64,000 nucleotides of DNA from Kitasatospora cinereorecta (GTDB lineage Bacteria > Actinomycetota > Actinomycetes > Streptomycetales > Streptomycetaceae). Location: NCBI RefSeq assembly GCF_024172095.1, contig NZ_JAMZDX010000002.1:1-64000 (forward strand), written 5' to 3'. The notes beneath the pieces are model-generated. The model was not told the origin of the DNA, made no database searches, and saw nothing but the letters and a program-made list of their open reading frames with translations. Below, in pieces: positions 1-6,949 of this stretch (its first letter is position 1; each line of letters starts with the position of its first letter). Both the position numbers and the translations under genes were made by a program.

Positions 1-1824
1 CGCGACCGCGTCGCAGCCGGCGAACACGTGGTCGTCCACCCCGGACTCCACCGTGCCCGGCTTGCCGGCCAGCAGCACCGTGGCGCCGGCCGCCTTCAGC
101 GCCCCGGCCACCGCGGCGCCGTGCTCCGCGTACCCCTGGTCGCTGGAGCACAGGCAGGCGATCGGGGCGCCGCTCGCGGCGAACGCCTCGGCCAGCGCGG
201 CCGGGTCGGTGCCTGCCGTGGTGACGGTCTCGATGCCGCCGGCCTGGAACAGGTTGGCCGCGAAGGTGGAGCGGGCGGTGTGCGCCGCCGCCGAGCCGAT
301 CGCCGCCAGGAACAGCCGCGGCCGGGCGCCGGTGGCCGCCAGGTGCGCGTCCGAGCGGGCGCGCAGCGCCTCGTACGCCTCGGCCCGGCGCACCCGCGGC
401 AGACCGCCGCCGAGCGGCGCCGGCGCCGCCTCGCGGACCAGCGGCTGCTCGCCCAGGTGCGGGAACTCGCTGACCCCGGTGACCGGTTCGCGCCGCTTGG
501 CGAGGCGCTGCGAGCGCTCCGCCCACGTCGCGGCGATCCGCTCGCCGACCAGGCCGCCGACCAGCGCCGCGCGCAGCCCGCCGGCCCGCTCGATCTCCTG
601 GAACCACGCCCACGCGGCGCGGGCCAGCTCGTCGGTCAGCTGCTCCACGTACCAGGAGCCGCCGGCCGGGTCGACCACCTTCGCCAGGTGGGACTCCTCC
701 AGCAGGATCGACTGGGTGTTGCGGGCGACCCGGCGCGCGAACGCGTCCGGCAGGCCCACCGCCTCGTCGAACGGCAGCACGGTCACCGCGTCCGCCCCGC
801 CGACACCCGCCGCCAGGCACGCCACGGTGGTGCGCAGCATGTTCACCCACGGGTCACGGGCGGTCATCATCACGCTCGACGTCACCGCGTGCTGGCGCTG
901 CGCCGCCGCCTGCGGCGCCACCCCCGACACCTCGGCGACCCGCGCCCACAGGCGGCGCGCGGCACGGAACTTGGCGATCGACAGGAACTGGTCCTCGGAC
1001 GCCGCGTAGCGGAACTCCAGCTGCCCGGCGGCCGCGTCGACGCCCAGCCCGGCCGCGGTCAGCTCCCGCAGGTACGCCACGCCGGCGGCCAGCGCGCAGC
1101 CCAGCTCCTGGGCCGGGGAGGCGCCCGCGTCGTGGAACGCCAGCGCGTCGACGGTCAGCGCGCGCACGTTCGGGAAGCCGTCGGCGCAGCGCTCCGCCAG
1201 GTCGGCGGCGTCGGCCAGCAGCTCGGTGGTGGCGGTGTCGTCGCCGGTCCGGGCCAGCAGGCCCAGCGGGTCGGCACCGAGGTTGCCGGAGGCGGCCTCG
1301 GCCGACACCCCGCGCTCGGCCAGCACCGCGAACAGCTGCTCGGCGGCCGGGCGGAACTCCGGCCCGGCGTCCAGCACCACGGCCGCCAGGTCCAGGTAGA
1401 CGCCGTCCAGCACCGCCGGCAGCGCGGCGATCGGCAGCCCGGCCTCACCCACCGTCAGCCACAGCGAGGAGACGCCGTTCTCCAGGTCCGCGAGCACCGC
1501 CTCGTTCGCGCGCCGCGGATCCGGATCGGCATGGCGCTGACGCACGTCCCAGCCGGACACCGCCGCGCCCTGCGCGCGCGAGCCGCGGACGAACGGCGGG
1601 AAACCGGGCAGGCCGGCATCGGCCGCGGTGTCCTGCGCCGTGTACAGCGGACGGACGCGCAGGCCGTCCTGCAGCCGGGTGGAGAGCACCTCCTCGGCCC
1701 GGACGCCACCGACGTCCTGCGCGCCGGACTTGCGCAGAACGTTCTCGACAAGGCGCTGCCACTGCTCGCGGGACGCATCCGGGAACTCGGCGGCCAGGGG
1801 GAGCCCTTCGGGCGGGACCGTCAT
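1..1824 (-). CDS. mutA: methylmalonyl-CoA mutase small subunit (partial, C-terminus off the left edge)
   Basis: This 608-residue fragment reads from an ATG at 1824 to the left edge without a stop. It matches the small, non-catalytic subunit of the adenosylcobalamin-dependent mutase that interconverts methylmalonyl-CoA and succinyl-CoA. The first ~490 residues look like the TIM-barrel half, including the family stretches MTARDPWVNMLRTT and DPAGGSWYVEQLT. The last ~110 visible residues begin the degenerate cobalamin-type domain (RPRLFLAAIGS onward). The mutB partner would lie beyond position 1. Methylmalonyl-CoA supply is relevant to polyketide producers, but the enediyne PKS in this window should use malonyl-CoA. 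No good Shine-Dalgarno precedes the ATG. Family assignment is strong; subunit identity rests on overall resemblance to MutA. Confidence 0.88.
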   Translation of the reverse strand, partial: MTVPPEGLPLAAEFPDASREQWQRLVENVLRKSGAQDVGGVRAEEVLSTRLQDGLRVRPLYTAQDTAADAGLPGFPPFVRGSRAQGAAVSGWDVRQRHADPDPRRANEAVLADLENGVSSLWLTVGEAGLPIAALPAVLDGVYLDLAAVVLDAGPEFRPAAEQLFAVLAERGVSAEAASGNLGADPLGLLARTGDDTATTELLADAADLAERCADGFPNVRALTVDALAFHDAGASPAQELGCALAAGVAYLRELTAAGLGVDAAAGQLEFRYAASEDQFLSIAKFRAARRLWARVAEVSGVAPQAAAQRQHAVTSSVMMTARDPWVNMLRTTVACLAAGVGGADAVTVLPFDEAVGLPDAFARRVARNTQSILLEESHLAKVVDPAGGSWYVEQLTDELARAAWAWFQEIERAGGLRAALVGGLVGERIAATWAERSQRLAKRREPVTGVSEFPHLGEQPLVREAAPAPLGGGLPRVRRAEAYEALRARSDAHLAATGARPRLFLAAIGSAAAHTARSTFAANLFQAGGIETVTTAGTDPAALAEAFAASGAPIACLCSSDQGYAEHGAAVAGALKAAGATVLLAGKPGTVESGVDDHVFAGCDAVA

Positions 1825-1931
1825 GAGGGAAGGTTAACGTCCGTTACTCCGGTCGCAGCAGGGCGTAACAGTGTGACCTTTCACTCGCTGCACTCCCCGT
1901 GACCAGGAGTGCAACCGTTATCGTCGGCGCC
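1825..1931. promoter_or_regulatory. divergent intergenic region with 7-bp inverted repeat
   Basis: This is the only space between the divergent mutA-like gene and the BtuF-like gene, so both promoters should lie here. It contains an inverted repeat, GCACTCC (1890-1896) and GGAGTGC (1906-1912), with a 9-nt spacer. That is a plausible operator or leader hairpin for the rightward gene. No consensus -35/-10 pair is convincing. Function is inferred from position only. Confidence 0.35.
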
Positions 1932-2747
1932 ATGAGCAGCCGGCCCGAGCACGGGCGCACCGCCACCGACGACCAGGGCACCGCCCACCGGCTCGGCGCC
2001 GTCCGCCGCGTCGTCTCCCTGGTGCCCTCGCTCACCGAGGCGGTCGCCGCCACCGCCCCCGACCTGCTGGTCGGCGCCACCGACTGGTGCAGTCACCCCG
2101 CCGACCTCGACGTCACCCGGATCGGTGGCACCAAGAACCCCGACACCGCCCTGATCACCGCACTCCGCCCCGACCTCGTCCTCGCCAACGAGGAGGAGAA
2201 CCGCGCGCCCGACCTCGCCGCCCTGCGAGCCGCCGGGCTCGCCGTCTGGGTCACCGAGATCCGCACCCTCGACCAGGCCCTCGGCTCGCTGGAGCGGCTG
2301 CTGGTCCTCGGGTGCGGGCTGCCGTCGCCCGAGTGGCTCGCCGACGCGAGGGCCGCGTGGGAGGGCGTCGAGGCGGGGACCGTCCGGCGGGCGGTGGTGC
2401 CGATCTGGCGGCGGCCGTGGATGGTGCTCGGACGCGACACCTTTGCCGGCGACCTGCTGCACCGCCTCGGCGTCGACCACGTGTACGCCGACCACCCCGA
2501 GCGCTACCCCGCGATTCCGCTCGACCGGCTCACCACCGCCGGCGCCGACCTGGTCGTCCTCCCCGACGAGCCCTACCGCTTCACCGCCACCGACGGCCCC
2601 GACGCCTTCCCCGACCTCCCCGCCGCCCTGGTGAGCGGCCGTCACCTCACCTGGTACGGCCCGTCGCTGACCGAGGCACCGGCAGTTCTCGCCGAGCAGC
2701 TGACGTGTACTTCTCGGGGGCGCGAGGAACTGCGCGACCAGCCATAG
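1932..2747 (+). CDS. BtuF-like helical-backbone metal receptor protein
   Basis: A 271-residue protein resembling the substrate-binding fold of cobalamin/iron-chelate receptors. It opens with RRVVSLVPSLTEAV, followed by a GATDWCSHP segment and GGTKNPDTALITALRPDLVLA, which match the N-terminal lobe of BtuF-type proteins. The C-terminal lobe contains the YADHPERYPAIPLDRL segment. No signal peptide or lipobox is visible with the ATG at 1932, so a cytoplasmic role is possible, as in other stand-alone actinobacterial members; the true ligand is unknown. The adjacent mutase gene makes a cobalamin link attractive but unproven. The last ~12 residues are encoded by the intergenic repeat starting at about 2717, so the C-terminus may be a late addition. 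Confidence 0.72.
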   Translation: MSSRPEHGRTATDDQGTAHRLGAVRRVVSLVPSLTEAVAATAPDLLVGATDWCSHPADLDVTRIGGTKNPDTALITALRPDLVLANEEENRAPDLAALRAAGLAVWVTEIRTLDQALGSLERLLVLGCGLPSPEWLADARAAWEGVEAGTVRRAVVPIWRRPWMVLGRDTFAGDLLHRLGVDHVYADHPERYPAIPLDRLTTAGADLVVLPDEPYRFTATDGPDAFPDLPAALVSGRHLTWYGPSLTEAPAVLAEQLTCTSRGREELRDQP

Positions 2748-2819
2748 CCCTACCTCAGCTGTCGGCCGGTCGCGCAGTTCTCCCCCAGCCTTCGGCCGGG
2801 GGTACCCCCACGCGCCCCT
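2717..2819. repeat. actinomycete-type intergenic inverted repeat / bidirectional terminator
   Basis: The arms GAACTGCGCGACC (2727-2739) and GGTCGCGCAGTTC (2768-2780) are a perfect 13-bp inverted repeat around a 28-nt loop. Immediately right is a smaller hairpin, CCCCC...GGGGG, over about 2782-2806. Similar GC-rich palindromes with a CGCGCAGTTC core are common between convergent Streptomyces genes, from memory. The stop codons of both flanking convergent genes fall inside it, so it probably terminates both transcripts and also encodes both C-termini. Confidence 0.7.
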
Positions 2820-3472
2820 GGGTGCACCTTTCCAGGCACATGGCTGAGCACGCAGTCACCGCAGAGCCCGCCACCCGGGACGCGGTAGTAGAGGCAGCAG
2901 GAATCCCGGCGGAAGTGCAGCGGCGAACGGCCGAGCAGCTCACGGGCCAGCGGCTCCGCGGAGCGGCCCAGCATTCGTGCGGTGCCCGCGAGCGCCGACG
3001 CGGCGTTGCCGTCCAGGAGCCGGGCCGAGACGGGCGTGACCGCCCGGACGGCGGCGGCGAGCGGGGCGAGGTTCGCGTCGAGGACCGTACGGCGCAGCTC
3101 TGTCGCAAGGTCGGCGCCGACGGGGGCGAGGCCGGGCAGCCAGAGCTCCAGCGGCCCGGTGGGCGGCAGCAGGTGGTGGGCGCGGTCGGGGTCGAGGTCG
3201 GGCACCGCCCCGCCGAGCACGGCGGTGCCCAGGGCGACGGACCACAGCCGGGCGGCCAGCCCGAGGTGGACGATGGAGGCGGCGACCCGCGGTTCGGCGG
3301 TGCGCAGCTGGACCGCCGCCGCGGCGATCTTCACTGCCAGCGGCGAGCCGGGCTCCGTCGAGTACAGCTCGCGCAGCGGCCGGAACCCCGCTGGCGCCGG
3401 TCCGCCGTACCGCACCGCGAAGTACGGCCCGACCCGTCCGACCCGCTCGAACAGTTCCTCGGCGCGGGTCAT
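2750..3472 (-). CDS. (2Fe-2S)-binding FhuF-like ferric iron reductase family protein
   Basis: This 240-residue protein ends its recognisable domain with CCLYYR...GLCGDC, the Cys-Cys-x10-Cys-x2-Cys pattern that binds the [2Fe-2S] cluster in FhuF-type siderophore-iron reductases. The helical N-terminal ~190 residues (ELFERVGRVGPYFAVRYG at the start) match the family's all-alpha part. Such proteins reduce ferric siderophores in the cytoplasm to release iron. About 22 residues after the cluster motif are translated from the intergenic repeat at 2717-2819 and are not expected in the family. It converges on the BtuF-like gene, and together they suggest metal or corrinoid handling, though nothing ties them in one operon. 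Start ATG at 3472. Confidence 0.75.
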   Translation of the reverse strand: MTRAEELFERVGRVGPYFAVRYGGPAPAGFRPLRELYSTEPGSPLAVKIAAAAVQLRTAEPRVAASIVHLGLAARLWSVALGTAVLGGAVPDLDPDRAHHLLPPTGPLELWLPGLAPVGADLATELRRTVLDANLAPLAAAVRAVTPVSARLLDGNAASALAGTARMLGRSAEPLARELLGRSPLHFRRDSCCLYYRVPGGGLCGDCVLSHVPGKVHPGARGGTPGRRLGENCATGRQLR

Positions 3473-3545
3473 CGGGCTCCCTCAGGCGACGGGTCGTACG
3501 GGCGTCGCACAGGATCGCACACCGCCGCTCCCGGGTCCGGCCCGG

Positions 3546-4463
3546 TCAGAGGCCGTCCACCCAGTCGGGGAGCGGCTCCCGGCGCTCCAGCCAGGCGGCC
3601 GGGACGCCCGTCAGGCCGGTCCGGGCGGCGACCGTACCGCCGGTGATCGCGCAGGTGGTGTCCACGTCGCCGAGGCCCTCGGCCGTGGTCCACAGGGCGT
3701 CGGTGAGGCTGTCGAGGTGGTGCGCGGCCGACCAGAGCGCGAACGGGACCGTGTCGCTCGCCCGGATCCGGTGGCCGTTGCCGAGCACGTCCGCGGCACG
3801 CCACGGTTCGGTGTCCGCGGGCAGGTCGGCGGCGGCGCGCAGGCCGTCGCGGATCACTCCGGCCGGGGTGCGGTCCGCGACGTCGGTGAGCAGCGCCCGA
3901 CCGTCCGGGACGCCGGCGCCGCGGCTGCGGGCGGCGAGCGCGGCGGCCAGCGCCACCGCCACCGCACCGGCCACCCCCTCCGGGTGCGCGTGGGTCACCT
4001 CGGCGGAGAACGCGGCCTGCTCGGCGACCTCCTCCAGGTCCGCGCAGAACCACGCGCCGAGCGGCGCCACCCGCATGGCCGCGCCGTTGCCCAGGCTGCC
4101 GGTGCCCTCGAACAGGCCGCGGCTCTCCTCCCGCCAGGCGGCGGGATCCTCGGCGAGCCGGGGGAGCAGCTTGTGCATCCCGTACCCGTAGCCGCGGACC
4201 GGATCGGCGAGGTAGGTCGCGGCGAACGACTCGGCGAGCTGCTCCTGGTGCACGGCGTCGTGGATCGCCAGGACGCGGACCAGGGCGAGCGCCATCGCGG
4301 TGTCGTCGGTCCAGTGCCACGGCGACTCCTCGGGCATCCGGCGGGCCCGGACCAGTTCGATCGCCTCGCCGGCGGGGCGCATCCGAGCGAAGAACCGCTC
4401 GCCGAACGCATCGCCGAGGGCCAAGCCCTCCAGGGAGTCACGGGTGGCAGTGGTGGGAGTCAT
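3546..4463 (-). CDS. ADP-ribosylglycohydrolase family protein
   Basis: A 305-residue enzyme of the DraG/ADP-ribosylglycohydrolase family, which removes ADP-ribose from proteins or small molecules. The N-terminal SLEGLALGDAFGE, the metal-binding WTDDTAMA and the C-terminal GDVDTTCAITGGTVAA all match the di-magnesium site motifs. The domain spans nearly the whole protein, so it is full length. I used the ATG at 4463 (MTPTTATRD); an ATG at 4472 adds three residues, and neither has a strong ribosome-binding site. It stands alone, with an unrelated gene 73 bp downstream on the same strand. The substrate cannot be read from the sequence. Confidence 0.82.
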   Translation of the reverse strand: MTPTTATRDSLEGLALGDAFGERFFARMRPAGEAIELVRARRMPEESPWHWTDDTAMALALVRVLAIHDAVHQEQLAESFAATYLADPVRGYGYGMHKLLPRLAEDPAAWREESRGLFEGTGSLGNGAAMRVAPLGAWFCADLEEVAEQAAFSAEVTHAHPEGVAGAVAVALAAALAARSRGAGVPDGRALLTDVADRTPAGVIRDGLRAAADLPADTEPWRAADVLGNGHRIRASDTVPFALWSAAHHLDSLTDALWTTAEGLGDVDTTCAITGGTVAARTGLTGVPAAWLERREPLPDWVDGL

Positions 4464-4863
4464 GAGCCGCATGCTGGCAGTTCCGACGGCCGGGCGCAGC
4501 CGGTTTCCGTACGGGCCGGGACCGTCCGCCGCGGGGATCGGGCGGCGCGCCAGGACCCCCCTGCGCGCAGCAGCTCCCGTACGGGCCGTCCGGCGCGTGC
4601 CGTGGTGGGGCGAGTGGCCGCCTGTGGTCCGCCGCAAGGTGTGCCGGGCCGGGGCCCCGCGCAGCGGGTTGTCGTCGGGCTGTCCGGTGGTCGTCGTTGG
4701 TGCGGGCGTGGGGTGGGTGACCGCATGGTGTGCCGGGCCGAGCCCCGCGCAGCGGGGTTCCGTGCGGGTCGTGGGTGGGGCGGGTGACCCGAACGGGAGG
4801 CTCCGGGGGCGTGGGGGTGGGGTGGCTCGCAGACTGGCGGGTGGGGGTGAAGGGACGGCGAGG
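4464..4863. repeat. non-coding stretch with an imperfect ~30-bp direct repeat
   Basis: About 400 bp between divergent genes. Two copies of a GGTGTGCCGGGCCG-x-GCCCCGCGCAGCGGG element lie at about 4638-4668 and 4727-4756 in the same orientation, 89 bp apart. No convincing gene is present: the reading frames through it are low-complexity Arg/Pro/Gly, as expected of non-coding high-GC DNA. It should hold the promoters of the glycohydrolase and of the small protein at 4864. Confidence 0.5.
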
Positions 4864-5259
4864 ATGGCGCGGCTGCTGGTGGACGGCGGCGAGGTGGTGG
4901 TGCGGTTGACGTGGTGGGAGCGGATCGTCACGCACCACCGCGAGCTGCGGGTGCCGCTGGCGGCGGTGGCGCGGGTGGCGGTCGAGCCGGTGGCGTGGCG
5001 GGCGCTGCGCGGGGTGCCCGAGCACGGGCTGCTGGTCCCTGGGGCGGTGTCCGTGGGGGACCGGCGGCATCCGGCGGGGCGGGACTTCGTGGCGGTCCGG
5101 CTGCCGCGCCGCCAGCCGGTGGTCTGCGTCGATCTGCGCGCGCCGGCGCCGTACCGGCGGATCGCCGTGGGTGACGCCGACGCGGAGCGGACGGCCGAGC
5201 GGCTGCGGGCGGCGGTCGCGGAACAGGGCGCCGCGGAACGGGACACCCCGCCGCCGTGA
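4864..5259 (+). CDS. small hypothetical protein with PH-like beta-rich look
   Basis: A 131-residue protein of unknown function. It begins MARLLVDGGEVVVRLTWWERI and continues with alternating beta-type segments (LRVPLAAVARVAVEP, RDFVAVRLPRRQPVVCVDL) and a C-terminal helix (AERTAERLRAAVAEQ). That order resembles the actinobacterial PH-like small proteins, but the assignment is by eye. No signal peptide or membrane segment is visible. It converges with the metallo-hydrolase gene, leaving 21 bp between their stops. The ATG at 4864 is chosen because the sequence upstream in this frame is repetitive and non-coding. Confidence 0.6.
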   Translation: MARLLVDGGEVVVRLTWWERIVTHHRELRVPLAAVARVAVEPVAWRALRGVPEHGLLVPGAVSVGDRRHPAGRDFVAVRLPRRQPVVCVDLRAPAPYRRIAVGDADAERTAERLRAAVAEQGAAERDTPPP

Positions 5260-5280
5260 CCCGCCGCCGGGCGCGCGGCG

Positions 5281-6138
5281 TCAGTGCGGCTCGGACGTCC
5301 GGTCGGGGAGCGGCCGGGCCGTGGCGGGGACGGGGGTGGGCAGGTCGGCCGGGTCGTGGGCGCAGATGAGCCGGACGGCGCCGGTGTGGTCGCGGCGCAG
5401 GGCGCGGAGCCGGTCGAGGTTGTCGCGGCGGGCGTGGTCGTCGAAGGCGACCATGCGCTGGAAGAGGGTCAGGGCGGGCGGTCGGCGCAGGGCGGGGTCG
5501 AGGTCGGTGTGCGAGAAGTAGGCGTCGCCGCAGTGCAGGAGCCAGTTGGCGCCGGTGCGGACGGCGACGCCGCTGTGGCCGCGGGAGTGGCCCGGCAGGG
5601 GGACGAGCAGGATGTCGGGGTCGAGGCCGGGCAGCGGGCGGACCGCCCGGAAGCCGTGCCACTCCTCGCCGCCGGCCCGGTGTTCGACCCAGTGCGGGCG
5701 GTGGGCCCACTGGACGGGGCGGTAGCGGTCGCGTTCGCCGCGGGTGGCGAGGGTACGGGCGGCGGCGAGTTCCTCGGCGAGGACGTGGACGCGGGCCTCG
5801 GGGAAGTCGCCGAGGCCGCCGGCGTGGTCGGCGTCGAGGTGGGTGAGCACGATGTGCCGGACGTCGCGCGGGTCGTGGCCGAGGGCGCGGATGCGGTGCA
5901 GGGCGGTGCCGGCCAGGGTGAGCCGGGGCCGGACGGCGGTGAGGAACGCGCGGCCGAGCCGCCCGGGGTCGGCGACGTCGCCGGTGCCGAAGCCGGTGTC
6001 GACCAGGACCAGCCCCCGGTCGGTCTCGATCAGCAGGCAGTGGCCGACGAGTCGCCCGGTGAGCGGCCCGCCGCTGCCGAGCAGCCGCCGGCCGCCGTAC
6101 GGGCACATGGTGGCGCAGTCCAGGTGGTGGACGGTCAT
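5281..6138 (-). CDS. MBL-fold metallo-hydrolase
   Basis: A 285-residue metallo-beta-lactamase-fold hydrolase. The key metal-binding motif HLDADHAGG is at about residues 100-108, and later ligands are seen in PLPGHSRGHSG and HCGDAYFSH. The overall look, with N-terminal CATMCPYGGR and an early VLVDTGFG strand, is close to the lactonase-like branch, so it may open a lactone or similar ester. Quorum quenching is possible but speculative. The TetR gene lies 55 bp upstream on the same strand and could be cotranscribed. The ATG at 6138 is preceded by GGAGGCACC-type purines. Confidence 0.8.
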   Translation of the reverse strand: MTVHHLDCATMCPYGGRRLLGSGGPLTGRLVGHCLLIETDRGLVLVDTGFGTGDVADPGRLGRAFLTAVRPRLTLAGTALHRIRALGHDPRDVRHIVLTHLDADHAGGLGDFPEARVHVLAEELAAARTLATRGERDRYRPVQWAHRPHWVEHRAGGEEWHGFRAVRPLPGLDPDILLVPLPGHSRGHSGVAVRTGANWLLHCGDAYFSHTDLDPALRRPPALTLFQRMVAFDDHARRDNLDRLRALRRDHTGAVRLICAHDPADLPTPVPATARPLPDRTSEPH

Positions 6139-6193
6139 GGTGCCTCCGGGGCGTGGGCGGTTCGGGTATCGGTACCGGGCTCGGCCGTCGGGT

Positions 6194-6823
6194 TCAGCTG
6201 CCGAGGACGGGGGCCAGGTAGCGGTGCAGGGCGCTCTTCAACTCCACGATATAGCCCTCGCGTTGGGCGCCGTCACTGTGCATGACCAGGGCCAGTCCGG
6301 CGCGGAAGATCGCGAACGCCATCACCGAGACGCGGTCGAGCTCGGGTATGGGCAGGTCGGGGGCGCGGCGGGCGACCAGGTCGGTGATCTGCTGCTGGAG
6401 GACGGCGTGCAGTTCCTCGTGGTCGCTGACGATCTCGCCGGGCGCCTCGGGGCCGTGGATGAGAACGAAGAAGGCGGGGTGGCCGAGGTTGAACGCGATC
6501 AGCGGGTCGAGGACGGTGTCCAGGATCTCGGCCAGCGGTCGGGTGGTGTCGGCGCCGGAGAGCACCCGGCCGTGGGTCTGCTCCAGTTCGGCCATCAGCC
6601 GCCGGCCGAGCTCGACGGCGAGCGCCTCCTTGTTGGGGAAGAACTGGTAGAGCGTGCCGGGCGAGACGCCGGCGGCGCGGGCGATGCCGTTGGTGCTGGC
6701 GGCGGGGTAGCCCACCTCCTGGAACACCTGGGCGGCGGCCTCCAGCAGCTGCTCGATCCGCCGTTCCCCGCGGGCCTGCCTGCGGCGCGGCTTCTCCGCG
6801 GCCTGGGTTCCGGTCCCGGTCAT
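6194..6823 (-). CDS. TetR-family repressor of the adjacent MMPL exporter
   Basis: A 209-residue TetR regulator. The N-terminal helix-turn-helix includes LLEAAAQVFQEVGYPAAST and GIARAAGVSPGTLYQFFPNKEALA, typical of the family; the C-terminal ~130 residues are the ligand and dimerisation half. It is divergent from an MMPL-family exporter, and two copies of a short palindrome lie between them (6864-6875 and 6892-6903), so repression of both genes with release by the exported substrate is the simplest model. The ATG at 6823 is preferred; an upstream ATG at 6877 would put the coding sequence across the operators. Confidence 0.85.
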   Translation of the reverse strand: MTGTGTQAAEKPRRRQARGERRIEQLLEAAAQVFQEVGYPAASTNGIARAAGVSPGTLYQFFPNKEALAVELGRRLMAELEQTHGRVLSGADTTRPLAEILDTVLDPLIAFNLGHPAFFVLIHGPEAPGEIVSDHEELHAVLQQQITDLVARRAPDLPIPELDRVSVMAFAIFRAGLALVMHSDGAQREGYIVELKSALHRYLAPVLGS

Positions 6824-6852
6824 GCGCGAGCCTCCCGTTCCTCCGAGATCGG

Positions 6853-6903
6853 TTGACAAATACGAGCGGTCGCTCACATTCTATGAAGTGCGAGCGGTTG
6901 CTC
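6853..6903. promoter_or_regulatory. promoter and paired palindromic operators of the TetR/MMPL pair
   Basis: The region shows a TTGACA box (6853-6858) and two palindromes, GAGCGGTCGCTC (6864-6875) and GAGCGGTTGCTC (6892-6903), whose centres are 28 bp apart. The first lies right after the -35-like box of the rightward promoter, where a bound TetR dimer would block polymerase. It is AT-richer than its surroundings, as expected of a promoter. Regulation by the neighbouring TetR protein is inferred. Confidence 0.7.
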
Positions 6904-6949
6904 GTGTTTTTCAGTCTATGGCGTGAGGCGAAGAGGGGAAACCTGCCCG

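Noticed and set aside
28..1902. 624-codon rightward open frame at the left edge
   Set aside because: It is antisense to the mutA-like gene, whose protein matches its family throughout; the rightward product is Arg/Gly-rich shadow sequence.
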